From: an uncultured Alteromonadaceae bacterium
GTDB taxonomy: Bacteria > Pseudomonadota > Gammaproteobacteria > Enterobacterales > Alteromonadaceae
Assembly (NCBI GenBank): GCA_947503265.1
Contig: CANNDC010000023.1
Coordinates: forward strand, 1 to 64,000
Direction of reading: 5' to 3'
DNA length: 64,000 bases
Numbering within the stretch: the stretch's first letter is position 1; every line of letters starts with the position of its first letter. The position numbers were made by a program, and so were the translations under genes. This document shows, one piece after another, positions 61,289 to 64,000 of the stretch. The notes under the pieces were generated by a model. It was not told the origin of the DNA. It saw only the letters and a list, made by a program, of their open reading frames with translations, and did not search any database.

Positions 61289-61811
61289 CGCCACCAAAAA
61301 ATGGGTAGAAGATGTCGTTGTCGGACTAAACTTTTGCCCTTTTGCTAAACGTGAATTGATCAGAGACAGCATTCGCTTTGTCGAATGTTGTGGGCGCAAG
61401 AATAGAGAAGCGTTAGAGGTATTGGCCGATGAAATACGCTTTTTAGATTCGCATCCAGAAACAGAAACAACACTCATTATCTTCACTACTGGATTCAAAT
61501 CGTTTTGGCCGTACTTGGATTTAGTCGATTTAGCTGATGGATGGTTAGATGAAAATCAATTTCGCGGAATCTACCAAATAGCCAGTTTTCATCCCGAGTA
61601 TTGCTTTGAGGGAGAGGATATTGATTCTCCGTCCAATTTTACTAATCGCTCTCCATACCCAATGTTGCACCTTTTAAGAGAGTCTAGTCTAGAAGAAGCG
61701 CTAAGCCGGTATGTTCACCCCGAAAATATACCGGTGAACAATGTTAAAAAAGCCTTGGAAATGGGAACAGAGGCCCTTACAGAGCTTTTAAGCAAATGCA
61801 AAAGTGAATAG
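61284..61811 (+). CDS. DUF1415 family protein, unusual start
   Basis: The conserved DUF1415 opening, TKKWVEDVVVGLNFCPFAKRE, is encoded from about 61293, but no ATG, GTG or TTG lies in frame ahead of it back to the in-frame TAG near 61235. The first ordinary start is a TTG at 61356, after the conserved GLNFCPFA motif, so it would cut off a core piece. An ATT at 61284 overlaps the folD stop (ATTAA) in the manner of a coupled start. Coordinates assume that ATT. The rest (FRGIYQIASFHPEYCFEG) is typical. Function is unknown. Confidence 0.72.
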   Translation: MNATKKWVEDVVVGLNFCPFAKRELIRDSIRFVECCGRKNREALEVLADEIRFLDSHPETETTLIIFTTGFKSFWPYLDLVDLADGWLDENQFRGIYQIASFHPEYCFEGEDIDSPSNFTNRSPYPMLHLLRESSLEEALSRYVHPENIPVNNVKKALEMGTEALTELLSKCKSE

Positions 61812-61898
61812 TCAATCAATACGGAATCTGCCCCAATTTGGACTCTGGATTGAATGTATCGATCATCAAATTAGCACTCAGCGATTTCTAGTACTTCT

Positions 61899-62963
61899 CT
61901 ATTTAGGCGATTCACCTTCATCAATGGCTTGCGATGCTGGTGCTTGTACTGGTGCTTGTACTGGTGAGTCAGTGGTCTCATTCGAATCAATGAAATCTGC
62001 TCGATTTTTATTAATTTGATCAAAATCGAAATTAGAAATGAGATAGCTCAATCCATCCCAATGAACCTGGCCTTCACTCTCATTGCGAGTAAATTGCACA
62101 AAGTGTTCGTTTTTGCTTTTTACCAGTGTCATTTTAATCATGTCACCGGTTTGCAAACCAATCTCGAATTGAATGACTTCTTTCTCTGGTTCTGTACTGG
62201 AAGGTTGCCAAAAATCATCCGGCAAACTCACAATTTGATCAAACGATAAGCCAAGAATATTATCGATAAACCCAGCCAAGATAGCATTGTACTTCAATGT
62301 TTCAGATTCACTTAACCCTTCAAAGATAAAACCTTCATCTTGTTGCTGTGCTCGCTGTATTGAAAATGTCTGCTGGCCCACTCGTGAAACAAAGTTAACT
62401 TGCTCTTCACTGATATCGACAATAGGTTGTTTAAGCCAATCAAACTCAGAATCAGGCAAGGGCACAAGGGTATCTAAAAGCCAAGTTTGTTTGCCACTTG
62501 CCATTCTTATATAACTGCCTTTTCCTGAACTCGCTTGCCGACCTACCAGCACCGAGTATTGCTTACCCGACGCAGTAACATTAATGAGGCTCGCTTGACT
62601 ATCGACAGATTGAATGTCAGAAACGCCAAGAATGGGATAGTTTTCCTTTTTGTTTGTTTTAGCTTCATACAGCCGAGCTTCTTTCAGATTGGTAATCAAT
62701 TCAGATAATTTTTGTTGATTGATAGGATAATCGATCCCCGTAGCTTCTACGCGAGTTACCCACCCGTCTTTTCCTTGGGTTGCCGAAACAAGTGTTCCTT
62801 GGTGATTGAGAATTTCCACGCGTTCAATTTGCTCTGCTTTGTCAGTCAAATCAGAAAACAAGAGCTCTGTTGAATTCGACTGAGAAGGTTGCATCAACAA
62901 ATAATAGATAGCTGCCGTTGCAAGAGAGATAACTACCAATAAGGCCAATATTTGTTTGTTCAT
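61899..62963 (-). CDS. DUF4340-type membrane-anchored protein
   Basis: The 354-aa protein has one N-terminal membrane anchor (ILALLVVISLATAAIYYLL) and an extracytoplasmic body with RVEILNHQGTLVSATQGKDG and YSVLVGRQASSGKGSYIR segments of the DUF4340 family. Such genes follow GldG-type ABC auxiliary genes. It directly follows (shares base 62963 with) the GldG-like gene here. The tail ends in a Pro/Ala/Gln-rich stretch. Function is unknown; an ABC-linked envelope role is inferred. Confidence 0.78.
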   Translation of the reverse strand: MNKQILALLVVISLATAAIYYLLMQPSQSNSTELLFSDLTDKAEQIERVEILNHQGTLVSATQGKDGWVTRVEATGIDYPINQQKLSELITNLKEARLYEAKTNKKENYPILGVSDIQSVDSQASLINVTASGKQYSVLVGRQASSGKGSYIRMASGKQTWLLDTLVPLPDSEFDWLKQPIVDISEEQVNFVSRVGQQTFSIQRAQQQDEGFIFEGLSESETLKYNAILAGFIDNILGLSFDQIVSLPDDFWQPSSTEPEKEVIQFEIGLQTGDMIKMTLVKSKNEHFVQFTRNESEGQVHWDGLSYLISNFDFDQINKNRADFIDSNETTDSPVQAPVQAPASQAIDEGESPK

Positions 62964-64000
62964 TAGACTAGCCCCTCACTACCTTTCGAACGCGTACGAA
63001 ACAATCGAGCGAAAAGCATTAAAATCAACATCAATACAAACGGTGCAACGGCGATATTAACGAACTTCAATATATTGCCAAGCTGTTCAATATCTTTATC
63101 AAGCTGATGCCTTACATCACGCAGCGCCTTTCTTATTTCGATTTTTTTATTCAAAAAATTGTCGATCGCCTGCTGTTGCTCGTTAGAAATAACCAGTGCG
63201 CTTCCTTCTGCCTGCTGGTTTTGTAGCTGTGCCAGTTGTAATTCAGTTTCTTCTAGTTGTCGCTGCAGAATTTGCTCTTGCTCTCTAAATTTCTTCTCGG
63301 CTTCTACGGTCAGTGCATCAACTTCAGTGAAGGGTCTGGCAAAGGTACCGCGACTTCTAATGCTGATTAGCGCATTGCTGCCTCCGAGGTTTTCTACCGC
63401 ATTAGTGACAAAATCACCATTGTTTGCAAACGGTGTAAAAACGGTTTGTCCGAAAAAATTGGCTTGTTGAACCCAAAAACGATCTGCCAACAAATCGCTA
63501 TCTCCAACCACGATAGCGTTAAGCTGCTGCGTCGAGGAAACATGTGATTCAGCATTGGTCTCATCAGGCGATTCATTGAAAGCAGATTGAGCATTACCCG
63601 ATAACCGAGCGGCAAGTACATATTTGTTATCTTTAGATTCGAATTCACTTGCTAACAAGGCAGGATCACGTGTAGCAGAGTACACATCAGTAGACAAGAT
63701 ATCTGAGTTATTGGAGGATTCCATCAAGACGACCCAACCTAAGCTAGATTCATCCGTTTTTGTAAAATAACCAAATGAAGCCCCATTAATAATTTCAAGA
63801 TTCGCAGTAGTCACATCGGCTCGGTCGATTTGTTCTGATCCAAGGCCAATAAAGCCAAAGTGGCGCACTACACCACCATCAGCCGCGCGTATATCCAAAC
63901 CAGATTCCGCATCTAAAACTACATTTTCAGCAGCAAACTCAAGCCCCCATGCGTCAAACAAGCGCCCCAAATTAGAGCCAGTAGAACCTGCCCTACTCAT
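62963..64000 (-). CDS. GldG-type ABC auxiliary membrane protein (partial)
   Basis: The visible 345 residues are the C-terminal part of a Gldg/ABC_transp_aux family protein: SNLGRLFDAWGLEF, a GDSDLLADRFWVQ motif, FANNGDFVTNAVENLGGSNALISIR, a coiled coil (EEQILQRQLEETELQLAQLQ-like) and a membrane helix near the end (FVNIAVAPFVLMLILMLFARLF). The gene continues past the window edge at 64000, so the ATG at the edge is internal. Upstream ABC ATPase and permease genes are expected. Confidence 0.8.
   Translation of the reverse strand: MSRAGSTGSNLGRLFDAWGLEFAAENVVLDAESGLDIRAADGGVVRHFGFIGLGSEQIDRADVTTANLEIINGASFGYFTKTDESSLGWVVLMESSNNSDILSTDVYSATRDPALLASEFESKDNKYVLAARLSGNAQSAFNESPDETNAESHVSSTQQLNAIVVGDSDLLADRFWVQQANFFGQTVFTPFANNGDFVTNAVENLGGSNALISIRSRGTFARPFTEVDALTVEAEKKFREQEQILQRQLEETELQLAQLQNQQAEGSALVISNEQQQAIDNFLNKKIEIRKALRDVRHQLDKDIEQLGNILKFVNIAVAPFVLMLILMLFARLFRTRSKGSEGLV

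Overview
The window is chromosomal DNA of a marine-type gammaproteobacterium, most likely of the order Alteromonadales (Alteromonas/Glaciecola/Paraglaciecola relatives). This is inferred from the gene orders tig-clpP-clpX-lon-hupB-ppiD, pspABC-ycjX-ycjF divergent from pspF-sapABCDF, and holD-rimI, from a TtpC-type TonB operon, from two TonB-dependent receptors, and from an estimated AT-rich composition of roughly 40% GC. Nearly all genes look intact. No insertion sequence, prophage, rRNA operon or CRISPR array is visible.

Layout. 1-1703: the end of an unknown gene, a small HTH gene, rimI, holD and tRNA-Trp. 1757-5765: a thiamine-acquisition operon read leftward, with a TPP riboswitch, a TonB-dependent receptor, a YkoF/MTH1187-like thiamine-binding protein, a PnuC-type permease and a kinase. 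6020-8612: a hotdog thioesterase and TmcA. 8652-13605: a six-gene TonB energy operon (DUF3450, TtpC, ExbB, ExbD, TonB, TPR protein). 13984-19802: a large TonB-dependent receptor followed by a methyltransferase and a TPR/2OG-Fe(II) oxygenase. 20339-20742: a ComFB-like gene and 4.5S RNA. 20807-25703: an aromatic and branched-chain amino acid catabolic cluster (amino acid dehydrogenase, Lrp-type regulator, MaiA, TyrR, PhhA) with two good TyrR boxes. 25897-36640: the phage-shock (Psp) and Sap regions. 36671-46640: a small membrane protein, then the protein quality-control block ppiD, a solute-binding protein gene, hupB, lon (with a heat-shock promoter), clpX, clpP and tig. 46884-53135: a degenerate GGDEF/sigma-54 activator hybrid and a beta-propeller diguanylate cyclase. 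53241-58553: two paralogous subtilases with C-terminal EGSVWGGGTEL repeats, beside a divergent stand-alone GspC-like gene. 58790-59205: four tRNA genes behind a stringent-type promoter. 59352-64000: a DUF5062-like gene, a YgjV/GNAT-like fusion, folD, a DUF1415 gene with no ordinary start codon, and the DUF4340/GldG pair, cut by the window edge.

How the genes fit together. The thiamine operon carries every step from outer-membrane import to kinase trapping under TPP control. The TonB operon could energise both receptors. The TyrR/PhhA/MaiA/dehydrogenase genes form one amino acid catabolic module. The subtilase pair, their tandem Trp-Gly repeats and the adjacent orphan GspC-like protein are the best candidate for an undescribed system: a surface or secreted protease pair with a possible dedicated secretion adaptor.
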